Shown one piece after another: positions 41,631 to 53,613 of a stretch of DNA of 64,000 nucleotides. A program made the position numbers and the translations under genes. Numbering within the stretch: position 1 is the first letter of the stretch; each line of letters begins with the position of its first letter. Origin of the DNA: Rachicladosporium sp. CCFEE 5018 (taxonomy: Eukaryota > Ascomycota > Dothideomycetes > Cladosporiales > Cladosporiaceae); the NCBI GenBank assembly GCA_002077045.2, contig KZ111146.1, positions 1,394,438 through 1,458,437 of the forward strand, written 5' to 3'. The notes under the pieces are model-generated. The model saw only the letters and a list, made by a program, of their open reading frames with translations, ran no database searches and was not told the origin of the DNA.

Positions 41631-44600
41631 ATGCGATTCACCAAACCTCTTTGGCTCTCGCACGGCGGAGAGAAGAGAGAGCATGAAGTCTACAGCTGCC
41701 ACGTCTCCCCCGACGGCTCGCGTCTAGCCACGGCCGCTGGCGATGGCCATGTCCGAATATGGTCTACGGACGCCATCTTGAATGCTTCGAACCCTGCCTA
41801 CACCAAGCCCAAGCAGCTGGCTTCGCTCTCCCACCACTCGGGCACCATACACAGTGTACGCTTCAGCGCGAACGGAAAGTACCTGGCCTCAGGTGCTGAC
41901 GACAAGATCGTCTGCGTGTACAACCTGGATCCAAGCCCGCCATCGCACACGACATTCGGCAGCAACGAGACTCCGCCTGTGGAGAACTGGCGGATATTCA
42001 GGAGATTGATAGGGCATGACAACGATGTGCAGGATCTGGGCTGGAGCTGCGATAGCTCGATACTGGTATCTGTGGGCTTGGACAGTAAAGTGGTGGTATG
42101 GAGTGGGAGCACGTTCGAGAAGCTGAAGACGCTATCGAACCACCAGTCGCACGTCAAGGGCATCACTTTCGATCCAAGTAACAAGTACTTTGCCACTGCT
42201 TCGGACGATCGCACGATCAAGATCTTCCGCTTCACGCCACCTCCGCCCAACGCGTCAGCCTACGATCAGACATCAAACTTCACACTGGAGCACACTGTTA
42301 GTGCGCCCTTCTCGACTTCGCCTCTCACCACCTACTTCCGACGATGCTCGTGGTCGCCTGAAGGTGCACATATCGCAGCCGCAAACGCCGTCAATGGGCC
42401 AGTCAGCTCAGTCGCGATCATCAATCGAGGCACTTGGGACGGCGAGATCAACCTGATCGGACACGAAGGCCCTGTCGAAGTATGCGCCTTCTCACCTCGA
42501 CTCTTCTACCAGCGACCGCACGACAAAGATGTCCCCCAGAGTAGTGTCACCATCATTGCATGTGCGGGTCAGGACAAGACTCTGAGTGTGTGGAACACGA
42601 GCTTTCCGCGGCCGTTTGTCACGACTGCTGAGCTTGCAGCAAAGCCGATCAGCGATCTTGCGTGGAGTCCGGATGGCGAGACTATTTACTACACCTCGCT
42701 GGACGGCACGATAGCGGCGGTCGTGTTCGAGAGAGGCGAGTTGGGCTACCCTGCTCCGACAGCGGACAACGACAAGGCACTCGCTAAATACGGCGCTGGA
42801 CGGAGAGTGGGCATCGTCGAGAATGCTGATGCTTTGCGGCTGGAAGAGGGAAGCAAAGCTGGCGAGCTCAGGGGTGTGGAGGGGAGGATGGGTGAGCTGA
42901 TGGGCGATTCTCAGCCTCAGCCATCGGTATTGACGAATGGTGACGCGCACATGAACGGGACTGCCAATAGCACCGCAGCAGCAGAACCTGCAGCAACAGC
43001 ACCAGCACCTCCCAGAGATCCGCAAGCTGAAAAGATTGATAAGCTCAAGCAACGCGTGACCATCACGAAGGACGGCAAGAAGCGCATAGCGCCACTACTA
43101 CTCTCATCCTCAAACCAGGGTGAGTCGAATCTACCAAGAACGCAGCTCCAGGCAGCTGTGCGACATGGCGCAGTCTCGGACGCTCCCGCTACAATCTTGG
43201 ACCTCAGCAAGCCTTACGACGGACTGCCGAAAGGTGGTCTTTCAGGGCTCCTGATGGGCAACAAGCGAAAGTATGCCGAAGTCGAAGGCGACGACGAAAA
43301 GCGTGCTGAGAAGCGCGTGCACCTCGTGCAACAGACTGGTGCTACCCCGATCGTCAGTAACACTCCTGACGGACTCATACCAGCTAGTACGGCGCCCTCC
43401 AAACCCATCGAAGTCCCCGAAGTGCTCCGTCCGGCAATCACAAACCCAAGCATGACAGTCTCTCAAGTCCGCCTCGCCGTCCCCATGGTCCGCAGCGTGA
43501 TCATTCGGCCTAGAGATCCGGCTCGCTCGGTCCCAGATAGCGACATCACCTCCACAGCCCCAGCAGAACCTCCAGACGCCGACAAACCCCTCATCTTCGA
43601 AGCGCGCAACGCCACAGGTCCCTCCCGCACTGGCCGCGTCCAAGATCGCGAGCCAACACGCATCACAGTCTCCAAACGCGCGCAAACGCTCTGGCAAGAC
43701 TACCTCCCCAAGGCCGTCCTCTTGGTGACTGGCAACTCCCACTTCTGGGCTGCAGCCTGCGAAGACGGTAGTCTACACGTCTGGACCCCAGCCGGTCGAC
43801 GACTCTTGAACGCCTTAATCCTCGACTCCCAACCCGTGATCCTCGATTGCCGTGGCTGGTGGCTCCTGGCCCTCACAGCCACAGGCCAATGCCACATCTA
43901 CAATCTCCGCACCCTTTCAGCGCCACATCCTCCCATCTCCCTCGCTCCCATCCTAGACACAGCGTCGGCGGTGCAACATCCCCACCTCACGCCCTCCCCC
44001 TCCCTCATCTTCGCACGCCTCAACTCTGCCGGCCGCATCATAGCCGCCCTCTCAAACGGCGAAGGGTTCACCTACTCCCCCGCCCTGCATACCTGGCAGC
44101 GCCTTACGGAGAACTGGTGGGCAGTCGGCTCACAGTACTGGAATACGACTGACACGTCCCTCGCGACGCCAGCCTCTATAGCGAAGAACCTCCGCCCCCA
44201 AGCCTCGTCGTCTTCTGGCGTTCCGCCTGCGTGGCACGAGACGATAAATCCCGAGAACCTCTCCGCTGGTATAATACCGCTGTTGGAGCGGCATACGACT
44301 GCTCAAGCGCTGCTGAAGGGCCGGGCGTACTTTTTGCAAAGGTTGGTGAAGATGCTGATTTCTGCTGAGGGGTACGAGGGTTTCGAGTCTGCGGTTTCGA
44401 TCGCGCATCTCGAGAACCGCATAGCCGCCGCCCTGACTCTCGGCGCGCGCGACGAGTTCCGCGTGTACCTCGTGACCTACGCGAAGCGACTTGGTGCTGA
44501 GAATTTACGCGCCAAGGTTGAAGAACTCCTGCGCGGCCTCATGGGGAGGCTGTACGAAGACGAGGAGGACAGAGATGATGGGGAAGGTGATGAGGAGGGC

Positions 44601-44798
44601 GAAGGGGTCGAGTGGGGCGAAGGTAACGAGGTGTGTGGGTGGAAATGGGAGGAGTTGTTGAGGGAGGTTGTGGTCGTGCTGGGGAAATGGAGGGAGTTGC
44701 AACGTGTCACGGTGCCTTATGCAAAGCTGCTAGGCGTGATTGGGGAGGCTGCTGAGGGCGCAGGGAAAGAAGGCGAGGAGATGGAGGTCGAGGCGTGA
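41631..44798 (+). CDS. HIR1: HIR histone-chaperone complex subunit Hir1 (HIRA), copy B
   Basis: Single exon, 1055 residues, no indel against copy A and roughly 20 substitutions. Most are in the disordered middle (e.g. NSTAAAEP for NVTGAAEP, PRDPARSVPDSDI for PREPARSIPDSDT). The Asf1-binding KDGKKRIAP and the Hira domain are unchanged. Confidence 0.95.
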   Translation: MRFTKPLWLSHGGEKREHEVYSCHVSPDGSRLATAAGDGHVRIWSTDAILNASNPAYTKPKQLASLSHHSGTIHSVRFSANGKYLASGADDKIVCVYNLDPSPPSHTTFGSNETPPVENWRIFRRLIGHDNDVQDLGWSCDSSILVSVGLDSKVVVWSGSTFEKLKTLSNHQSHVKGITFDPSNKYFATASDDRTIKIFRFTPPPPNASAYDQTSNFTLEHTVSAPFSTSPLTTYFRRCSWSPEGAHIAAANAVNGPVSSVAIINRGTWDGEINLIGHEGPVEVCAFSPRLFYQRPHDKDVPQSSVTIIACAGQDKTLSVWNTSFPRPFVTTAELAAKPISDLAWSPDGETIYYTSLDGTIAAVVFERGELGYPAPTADNDKALAKYGAGRRVGIVENADALRLEEGSKAGELRGVEGRMGELMGDSQPQPSVLTNGDAHMNGTANSTAAAEPAATAPAPPRDPQAEKIDKLKQRVTITKDGKKRIAPLLLSSSNQGESNLPRTQLQAAVRHGAVSDAPATILDLSKPYDGLPKGGLSGLLMGNKRKYAEVEGDDEKRAEKRVHLVQQTGATPIVSNTPDGLIPASTAPSKPIEVPEVLRPAITNPSMTVSQVRLAVPMVRSVIIRPRDPARSVPDSDITSTAPAEPPDADKPLIFEARNATGPSRTGRVQDREPTRITVSKRAQTLWQDYLPKAVLLVTGNSHFWAAACEDGSLHVWTPAGRRLLNALILDSQPVILDCRGWWLLALTATGQCHIYNLRTLSAPHPPISLAPILDTASAVQHPHLTPSPSLIFARLNSAGRIIAALSNGEGFTYSPALHTWQRLTENWWAVGSQYWNTTDTSLATPASIAKNLRPQASSSSGVPPAWHETINPENLSAGIIPLLERHTTAQALLKGRAYFLQRLVKMLISAEGYEGFESAVSIAHLENRIAAALTLGARDEFRVYLVTYAKRLGAENLRAKVEELLRGLMGRLYEDEEDRDDGEGDEEGEGVEWGEGNEVCGWKWEELLREVVVVLGKWRELQRVTVPYAKLLGVIGEAAEGAGKEGEEMEVEA

Positions 44799-45209
44799 TG
44801 GTCATATTAGCGAGCATGAGACTTTGGGAGGCGTGTAGTATAGATGTTATTGTACGACTAGGTGTGCGCGATCGGCAGATTCGCCTCTCCTTGCTGAAGC
44901 GCTGCAGGGTGCATCCAGTTACCCGTTCTCACGTATCTGCAGCTTGCCCGACTCCTGACCTGGCGCGTAAAGCAGTCTGCCTCGCCGTATGCGGAGAACA
45001 CAGCCGTGGCTGCTTGCAGATGTCAGCGAACGGTGCTCAGTGCTTGAAGTCCGTTGTACTTACTGCCGCCTCTCCTCGCCAGAGTGTGCACCTCCAAGCT
45101 TCGCCAAGCTGCGCGAACATACCCTCGCACCCGCACAAGTCGGCTTTCCGCACAATGCGTGGGTGCGCTCTGTGTCATTCATTTGATTCGCCTTGAACCT
45201 CCCTCGGTC
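44799..45209. other. Convergent 3' region HIR1/PRP31, copy B
   Basis: 411 bp between the facing stop codons, diverged from 15936-16350 with short matching blocks. No gene seen. Confidence 0.5.
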
Positions 45210-47132
45210 TCAGCCCTCGGTCTTCGCCTTCTTCACCGGCAACGCCGGGACCTTGAACCCCTGCGCATCCGTCTTCCCACCCCCAACTTGCGTGAATGTC
45301 CCGCCCTTGAACCATCTATCCTCCTCAGCAGCTCGCTTGCGGCTCGCCTCGGCCCTAGCTTTCGGATCCACAAGCTCCAAGCCCTGTACAGGCGTGAAAG
45401 CCACGCTCGTAGTCGTGCCCCCAGAATTACCAACATTAGTCCGGAGCCCCGAGCCTACACCTGCAGCGCGGAGACCGTGTGATTTGAGCGTCGAAGCGTT
45501 GGATAAGCCGGCGCCGAACCCGCGGAGCGAGGTGGATGTGCCAGAGGACGAGGAAGCGGGCGTCGCGCCACCCCAGCCGGGGTTCTTCTTGGACAGTTTA
45601 GCGCGAGTGCGCTGGTCTATCTGCTGAGCACGGATTCGTCTGTCGTCTTGCGCGCCAATCATCCCGAGACCCTTCGTGCTGTCGCCTGTGCCGTAGCCAA
45701 CTTCAGCTTCCTCCTTGTTGAAAGCCATGCGATTCTGCGCCTTCCTCAGATCAGTAACAGCCGTCGCCTCCTTCGCCTTCCTCGCTCTCCGTCCGCCACG
45801 CTTCCGCGCTGGCTTGTCGTCTGGCGCTGGCAGAGCGCGGACACCCTTGTTGGGGGGCGCTTCGGAGAGCTTGGCAATGCGCTTCTCGACTTGGTCGTAG
45901 AATGCTAGACCTTGCTCGCCGGAAGGCGCTTCGTGAGCTTGGTCTACGCGTGCCGCGAGGACTACTTTTGCGCTCAGAATGCGCAGAGCTTGGACTTTGA
46001 GATCTGCGGGGACGTCTTGGATTATGTCGTTGTTGTAGAGGAAGCCCTGGTGGCGGACGCCGATGTTTGTTGCGAGGCCGACGGCGGCGGCGGATTTCTT
46101 GCTGCCGAGAGGAGCAAGATTGCATGCGGGTGTCTTTGCGAGACCGGTGATGCCGCCAGTGTAGTTCAGGAGTTGAGCTGCTGTGGTGGAGCCGATAAGG
46201 GTTGTGAGGTTGGGAGCGAAGATGTTCATGCGGGATTCGACGTATTGCGTGAGGAGCTTCTTGGCCATGTCGAGCTTGAGGACCATTTCGCAGGTGCGTC
46301 TAACGGTAGTGAGCTCGGCGTCCGAGAGTGATTCGCCACGGGTCGTGGTAGCTTCTACGGTGACGACCATGAGTGATGGTCCATCGAGGACTTGCCGTAG
46401 TGTCGCGCCGACGATATTCTCTTTGCTCTCCGAGATCTCGCGAATGTTCTCCATGGGGCCATTGCCAATGATCGCAACTGCCTTGGCGTAGTCGAGGGGA
46501 TTTTGAATCAGTGTCTCCAGCTCAGGGAAGCGAGTTGAGTAGTGATCTCGGATGAACTTGTGGACGAGTATGATCTCGCCATCGATGCTCGTAGACAGCG
46601 TGTTTGACTGCGTCAGCAGCTTATACTCTGGATTGTCTTCGATGTTCCCGATATTCGTCGTCTGCTTGTCTGCAGGCACATTCTTGTAGTGATTGATTCT
46701 CTGCAGGGCCACCGAAGTGTCAGGGCTATTTGCACTCTTTGTAAACAACGTGCGGACTCACAGTCAAAGGGACGGGGGTTTGCTTACCTCGATCACAGGG
46801 TCGAGCTGCTTCATCAGAACAGCCACACTGCGCACGTCGCGCACATTGGCTAGCTGCATCTTCTCAACGCGCTCCTTCGCCTCCGCCTCGGTCTCCTGCT
46901 CTTCCATCTTCACGTGACTGGGCACTGCGTCTGTGTCAGGCTCGTCTTCGTCCTCCTCGTCGCCCTCCAGCTCCATCGATCCGTTGAAGGGTCCGGCGAG
47001 AGAAGCTCCTTCGCTGGTGACTGGCTTATTACCATCGTCCTCGGCGAAGAGCGCATCATCTTGCTGATCCTCTTGGCCCTCGTCGCCGCTGTCATCGAAG
47101 TCGTTCAGGAGATCCTCTGCGACGGAAGTCAT
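45210..47132 (-). CDS. PRP31: U4/U6 snRNP splicing factor Prp31, copy B
   Basis: Exons 46788-47132 and 45210-46736, 623 residues, the same 51-nt intron position and donor. Exon 1 encodes the same 115 residues as copy A. The few changes in exon 2 include ESKEN for ESKDN and VRRTCE for VKRACE. Nop domain intact. Confidence 0.95.
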
Positions 47133-47391
47133 GATGGCTGTCGCGCCGTCGCGCCGGGTCTCAAGTGGTTGGCCCCTTCACCGTGTGGGAAGCAAGTCCT
47201 GATAGCGTCGCACTGGTAGCAGAAAAGTGGGTGTAAGTGGAACGAAGGGTAGATAGGCCAGCGCCGCGTAGCATACAAAACATCTCGGTAGTCACTGCCT
47301 GCTGACGTAATTCGAGGTTTCCATACCAAGAAATCATTCGTATATCCAATCCTACGTCTTCCACTTCCGACCCCGAAACCCCACCTCCAGC

Positions 47392-48291
47392 ATGTCCGAG
47401 TACTGGAAGTCCACTCCCTCCTACTGGTGCAAATTCTGCGAAACCTACGTCCGCGACTCCCCCATCGAGCGCAAGAATCACGAGTCCACTGGCAAGCACC
47501 AAGGGAACATCCAGCGGTCTCTCCGCGAGCTACACAAGAAGCATGAGCGCGAAGCTCGCGATCAGCAGCGTGCAAAGGATGAGGTTGCGAGGCTGAATAC
47601 GCTTGTAGGGGGACGGAAGAAGGACGTGAATGCACAGGCGCAAGGGAGGAGGAGTGGGGCTGTCGATGCGCCGGGAGTGAAGCTTAGTCCGGCGGAGCAG
47701 CGAAAGGTGCATGCCCAGCAGCTACTTGAGATGGGCGTTGCTTTGCCTGAAGCGCTCAAGAGGGAAATCACAGGGGTGTCAGGGTGGGAGACTGTGAGCG
47801 AGACGGTTGTGCGCGATCAGGCTGGCGGTGTGCGAACGCTGGCGGACATCAAGAGGGAAGAGGAAGAGCGGGAAGCGGGGAGAATGGGCACGACGCCTGC
47901 TGAAGGGCTGAGCGTGGGTGTGAGGAAGCGCAAAGCTGAGGATGAAGCGGAAGTAGCCAGAGATGAGGAGGCAGCACCGAGGACGAAGAAGATCTGGGGT
48001 AGTACGTTGAAGACGTTTCCTGGTGAAGTGGCTCAGGACGACGACGGAGATCTGGAAGCACTATTGGGTGTTGTGGCAAAGAAAGCATCGGTCGCGATAT
48101 CAGCGACAGCCTCTTCAGCCACAGTGGGTGAGCCGACCGACCCCACTGCCAATGAGGACGAGCCCGTCCAGTCCAATGCTACGACTGCTGAGTCTACCAA
48201 CGAACCCGAGGTCAAGACGGAAACGAACGAGAGTGCAGTCACCGCGCCGCCCGTTGTGGTCTTCAAGAAGCGAAAGGCTCCCAGGCGATGA
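47392..48291 (+). CDS. U1-type zinc finger protein, WBP4/FBP21-like, copy B
   Basis: Single exon, 299 residues. The first 65 residues, including C13, C16, H30 and H36, are identical to copy A. Residues about 70-100 then differ strongly (TLVGGRKKDVNAQAQGRRSG against GLVAGRKRDASAPGAGGRGG) without changing the length. The basic C-terminus is kept. Confidence 0.72.
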   Translation: MSEYWKSTPSYWCKFCETYVRDSPIERKNHESTGKHQGNIQRSLRELHKKHEREARDQQRAKDEVARLNTLVGGRKKDVNAQAQGRRSGAVDAPGVKLSPAEQRKVHAQQLLEMGVALPEALKREITGVSGWETVSETVVRDQAGGVRTLADIKREEEEREAGRMGTTPAEGLSVGVRKRKAEDEAEVARDEEAAPRTKKIWGSTLKTFPGEVAQDDDGDLEALLGVVAKKASVAISATASSATVGEPTDPTANEDEPVQSNATTAESTNEPEVKTETNESAVTAPPVVVFKKRKAPRR

Positions 48292-48438
48292 ATACCCGCA
48301 AGCATCTCGTCCTGAGCTGGCCCACAAACAACAGCATTTATGACGCCATATGCGGAACGAACGACACGACAAATACAGGAGACACCGCAGAGATCGCTCA
48401 AGAAAGCTATCGGCATTCATAGCCGCAGATGTACTGAG

Positions 48439-49128
48439 CTAAGTGTTCTGATCTACTGCTTTCTGCACCAACGCCGAATCGAGGTATGCACGTACCTGTT
48501 CATCACTGGAGTCAGTACTGAGCAGGCGCAGGACCAATGTCATGATGACTCTCCGGTCCAAGCAAGCTAGGCGGTACGAACCTGCACTATCACGCCGCTG
48601 TCATCGAATCGCATTACCCATGCATAGCGTTGGTTGTAAGGCATTCCTGATCACCGAGCTTCAGCAAAGCAATCACTGTACATAATTACTTGCCAGAAAG
48701 AGCGCACCACTCTTACACACACCGAAGCCGCTTCCAGCTCGACTACCGCCCATGCTTGGTCTCCGCCGCCGGTGACGTTGACGACTGAGAGCTTAAGAGG
48801 TTCCTTCAGCACATCGTTGATAACGCCGAGAGCGCCTTTCTTCCAGTCGCTCTACGATCTGATCAACAAGCTGCGAGCACCGTCAAGCGCGATAGGTGAT
48901 CTTACAAGGGTAGTGAAGTGGCCCGCGGCAGGATGTGTGCCTGCAGTGCGAAGTAGTAAGCTCTCGCGTCGTGTGCGCAAGGTCATGTACTGAATCGTTA
49001 TTCTACTGACCTAGCACATCCCACTCGACGTTAGGAGACACTCTGTCAAAGAACGGTGAGGCGTCATTCGTGCCGAGATGTGAACAGAGTTTCCTGATCT
49101 CATCGATGCTCGGGTAGGTGGGCGACAT
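48439..49128 (-). pseudogene. SnoaL/NTF2-like protein 1, copy B, frameshifted
   Basis: Exon equivalents 49011-49128, 48906-48940, 48708-48851, 48582-48646 and 48439-48495. The third is 144 nt instead of 142 because of a 2-nt GT/CA expansion near 48711-48720, just after ELEAASV. With the shared acceptor none of the visible GT donors restores the frame; one would create a stop at the join. All other exons remain readable, so the break looks recent. If the base call is wrong the gene would be intact. Confidence 0.6.
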
Positions 49129-49473
49129 AACGAGTGTACGCGACGATCAATATTTCACAAACACGTGGCTTTCCTAATAGTTGCTGTGTGAAGCGACAGC
49201 ATGAAGTCGAAGCCGTGTACCAGCCGAGGCGGAACGGCTTGAGCGAAAGATCGGCGCTTTGCATCGGCTTGGCCGGTGTCGACCATATACAGACAATAGG
49301 AAGTCATCTGAAATCATGTAAACAACCATAAGACGGTACTGAGTGAGGTGCAGATTGGAAACAAGGTAGGGACTGTTCACTGCAGCTGCGTGTACTCATC
49401 CACACCACCTGTTCGCGGACTCCCCACTTATTCTTTCCTCTCGTCCTATCCAATTCAGCTCTACTTTGCTCAG
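49129..49473. other. Spacer between tandem SnoaL-like genes, copy B
   Basis: 345 bp, the same length as copy A and nearly identical to it. No extra exon seen. Confidence 0.5.
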
Positions 49474-50031
49474 TCACTTCATCTCACTCATTTCAGGATT
49501 CTGCTCAAGCGCCTGCTGCACCAGTTCCGTGTCGAGGTACGCGCGGACCTGTAGCCCTTGATTCTTAGCCTGAAGTTTTCTGTCATGCATTCTATGGGCG
49601 ATTCTCAAGCACCTACCTGCACGATGACCCCCTTGTCATCAAACCGGCACACCCAAGCATACCGCTGATGATACGGCAGTCCTACACCTCATCAGCATCT
49701 CCTCGCCACCACACTTCCAAAAACTTCTCTACTCACCGTTCTTACAAGTTGTATCAGCGCTCAGCTCCGCGACAGCCCACTCCTGCTCCCCGCCTCCAAT
49801 AACATTTGTGACAACTAATTGCAGCGGCTCTGGGAACGCTTTGTTCAGAGCCCCGGCAGCCCCGGCCATCCAGTCCGCAAGTGTATGGTAGTGGCCGGAA
49901 GCTGCGTTCGAGCCGGGGACTAGCCAGTCGACGTTAGGGGAGACGCGGGACCAGAAATTATCCCCATGACCGGTGGAAAGGTAGGCGAAGAGGGTGTGGA
50001 TTTCTGCTGCGGTTGGGTAGGGGGAAGACAT
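49474..50031 (-). CDS. SnoaL/NTF2-like protein 2, copy B
   Basis: Exons 49737-50031, 49617-49681 and 49474-49548, 144 residues, the same phases and donors as copy A. Changes are conservative (GHGDNFWSRVSPNVDW for THGDKFWSRVSPHVDW). Because gene 1 is broken in this block, this is the only intact SnoaL-like gene of block B. Confidence 0.8.
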
Positions 50032-51439
50032 GTTGGGAACAATCTGGGGTGAAGGACAAATGGTTGAAGGTATATGAGATCTCTGCTCTAGAGTGATTGC
50101 GATTCAAGGTGGGTTTATGGATTTTGATATACCATCTTCATTGCGATGCCGCCAGTGTTGAGCGCCCATATCGCCGGGCGAGGTCGTCGAGTCGAGGTCA
50201 ACAGCGTGGTCGAGAACGGTACCCTTATCTCCTCGCGCGAGATCTACCGGTCCTATTAATACTAAGCATGTGTTGGGCGCTGGCTTGGGGATACAGAGCT
50301 GTATGGCGATAAACTTTATCGCTCACATATTCGCCGACATCGTGCGCGTAAACTCCGTGCCTATTGCGCAAGGTCATGGGTTCGGTACAGTACGGACATA
50401 TATGTCGCCTGCCTGAGATCGTTCTCGGGGCAGCATCTGCGTCGCGCAGAAAGTGGTTCATTTGTATCGTGCCAATGGCCGGCGGTCTTCGACATTTTGC
50501 TATCGCCTGCCGACCTGCGTAGACGTCCTTCCGCCACGGACCGCAGGTAACCTCGCAATGAGCACTTCACCGCTCGATTCCGAGTCGCTCCTCCAAGAAG
50601 ATGTCATTCGCATACAACTCTCCGATCAATCTGCTACGGTTGCTCGCCATTACCGCTGTGTGTCTGCGCTCCGTCCGAAGCCAGGGACCGGTGTAGGTTG
50701 TGCGGACATCGCCCCCACGCTCGATTTATGGCTGTGCACAAAGAAGTAGGAGCGATGATTGGTTGCTTGACGGCGAGACCGGCTCCACCTCCACCCGAAT
50801 CAAGCTTTCCACGCGTGCTCTCCGCAATGAACTACAGTTCATTTTGGGGGGGTATTATTGCAGATCTGTGGACACCAGCTGTCGCCGTTCGAGTACCCGG
50901 AAGCTTGTACCTGGACATGGTTTGGTCAAGAACGTGGCTGAGGGTATGTGATCGGAAAGGGAAGGTGCTTTTAGAGAGAGCTGAAGGCGACTTATATGTG
51001 TATATGTAAGCCCTTGTCATGCGAGACGGTACTGCAATGAGGCAATATGCCGTTCATGCATGCATGCATAGGGCTGATAGGACACCGGTCGAGCCATATT
51101 ACTACTACCGTCCCTGATTCCTCGTCGACAATGTAGACACTATCGCGCAACGCAGGGCACCGCAATCAATCGGCACTGAATGCGCAGGCCTTACTGACAT
51201 TCCTGGCTGCTCATTACGGAGAGCCCGAACCCAAGACTTTGAGGCTACACGACATACAAGCGCCAAGTGGGTTGACTTCGAATCGAACGCTACGCCTGAT
51301 ATTGACCTACTATATGCATTGCGATCGCGAGTAGCGTACCAGGAACCTGGGTGGGATCTACCACGCTGTCCGGACTTTGACTGGAAAGGGGTCTCTGGAC
51401 GGTCGGATTCCATACGCTATTGCAGCATCTAGCGATATC
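50032..51439. other. 1.4-kb region without a recognised gene, copy B
   Basis: Counterpart of 21171-22590, very similar along its whole length. It lacks 11 bp present in copy A at 22532-22542. No recognised gene apart from the weak ORF listed separately. Confidence 0.45.
50728..51009 (+). CDS. Possible small hypothetical ORF, copy B
   Basis: 93 codons, the same length and frame as 21868-22149. Substitutions include PESSFP for PDPSFP, GIIADLWT for GVIADLWS and SRTW for SRKW. No family recognised. Confidence 0.2.
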   Translation: MAVHKEVGAMIGCLTARPAPPPPESSFPRVLSAMNYSSFWGGIIADLWTPAVAVRVPGSLYLDMVWSRTWLRVCDRKGKVLLERAEGDLYVYM

Positions 51440-53500
51440 ATGCCGCCTTTTCTGGACCCCAGAATCAACGGGACCCTGGGCACCGCATACTTGACTCCAG
51501 TGGGCATTACCTCCGACAGACGCAAGCCCAATGAGAACGACAATGTCCCGCAAGGGATCAGACATGATTCCCCCATTGACCTGCGCGGTCCGATGTTGAT
51601 ACGATCCAGCAATGTCCAATGTGATCCAGGCTCTACGCAGAATGGCAGCGCGCCAGGCGCCGTGAAATCGAATAGAGCGGAGTGCCACGTCAACGGATCC
51701 CAGACTGGTGCCGTCCGCCCAATGGCTACGCCCTCACGTCCTACACCAGCTCCTGCGACGAGCAGTGCTGGGTCCCATGTTTTCGTAATGGAGTCGAATC
51801 AGCCCAGAAACAAGGCTGAGATGCGCGCCATAAGACAAGCGGTGATGTATCACCACATCAAAAAAACCGCACGCACTGTGGTCAAGCGTCGCAGAGTCGA
51901 AGGTGGCTCCACAAGCGCCGGGCAGGAGGTCTCGCCGAACCTCCTGCACCCTATTCGCTTATTTGCAACGGCCACTGAGAGTATCACAGCGTCAAGCTCA
52001 GACCTCAGCGGAGCCAATTCGCACGACGAAGCCGAGAGCGAGGCACAGATGGTACCCAACCGCTCAACGGCTTTGGACCTGTCTCTCCAAGGCGGATCAG
52101 ACTCATTGATTCTCTGGGATCCGTGCGAGCCACATACAACGTACTTAAGGACTCCGCTTCATGCTGTTCCGCTCCCTTTCGCGGATCTTGGAAGCAAAAT
52201 CAACGCATTCGACTCGTGGCCAGCATTCTCGGATCCGCGTATCAACGTCAGGAAGCTGAAGTACGCTTGCACCCAGCTTTTTGGAAGTCGCAGGCTCTCG
52301 AGCGGTTGGGTGCCAAAGCTGATGGAGACCCGGGTAAGTACTGCGTTGATCGATGCTCGTCTTTCGATATAACGCTGATGTCGAACGTAGCACGCCTTCT
52401 TGAGTACCGTATGTCTATCCGCAGCGTACACCGACATCATTCGAAGAGCCAGCACTCGAAGTGCGCCCACCTTCGTAGAGAGCTACGAACGCCTGCGTGT
52501 GCGCGAGGAGATCATGCAGATGGTAAACATTAGCCTCTCTGATCCGGAAGAAGGCATTAGCGACGGCACCACGATTGCAGTACTCCACCTGCTGACGTCT
52601 GAGATGCTGACGAATGATCCGGCCGTCTTAGCTGTCCACAGTGAGGGCTTGACGCGCATCATGCAACTCCGCGGCGATCTGCTTCGAGAGACGACGTCGG
52701 GATTTCTTCCCGCTCTAGTCACCGTGACCATGTTCATGATCGCCATAATGCACGAGACTCCGACGCACGAGTTGTACATGTCGTTCGCAAGGGCTCAAGA
52801 GACATTGCCGCCGGCTACCGGCAAGAGGTTCCCCGAGAACCCACTTTTTTCTTCTGATGATGGGTATACCTGGCTCTGTAGGAGACTGAACCCAGATGGT
52901 CAGCTGTATCGACTACTTGATCAGATCCGTCAAATGAGCGCTGCTTTTCTCTCTAATCCAGAAAGTCCTTTGGAATTGGTAAAGCTAATTCGCGTCCGCA
53001 TCGAATCCATGGAGCCAGCGGCGGAAACCTATTACAGCTCAACAGAAGACAAGCAGTATGAAGTGATTCGACGCACTGCTCGAGTGTACGCGCGCGCATT
53101 AGCCCATCGCATCCCTCTGTCAGTAGCAGCGACTATACAGGAGGCCGACTTGGCTGGTATTCGGCACGCCCTCGGCCGCACGTGTCTGGACTCTTGCTGG
53201 AATCAACTTGCTGGCGTACTCTTCTGGGTTACGATGGTCGCGTCCGCAGCTAGTCATCAGTCCGTTGGTGCCAAGAGCCATGATTTCACGCCAGAGTTCG
53301 ACCCAGCAGCAGAGGAGGCGCGGCGGTTCTTCGTTGCCATCATGGTCCGATGCTCTGTCATACTAGGCTTCGAGCATGGGAGCGCTGTGCTCGGGACTCT
53401 GAAGAAGATGTTGGAGCTGCAGCAGCAGCTCGGTGGACCAGGCTATGCGCGCATTGGGTATCAGAGCCGTGTAGTGGAGGTCAAGCAAGACGTTCATTGA
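51440..53500 (+). CDS. Fungal-specific regulator-like protein, copy B
   Basis: Exons 51440-52333 and 52391-53500, 667 residues, the same splice sites as copy A. An 11-bp deletion upstream removes the in-frame stop found in copy A, so the frame is open further upstream, but without a new ATG; the start is taken as the same MPPFLDP. Changes are scattered (e.g. ESPLELVKL for EGPLEVVKL). Confidence 0.7.
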
Positions 53501-53613
53501 AGCAGCTGCGGACGTCCACGTCTGGTACAGACCAGTGGCGTATGCTTCACTGATCGCTCATACGATCATGTACCGTTCCAGAACGATGCCGAAGTGCGTA
53601 CAATTGAAAAAAC

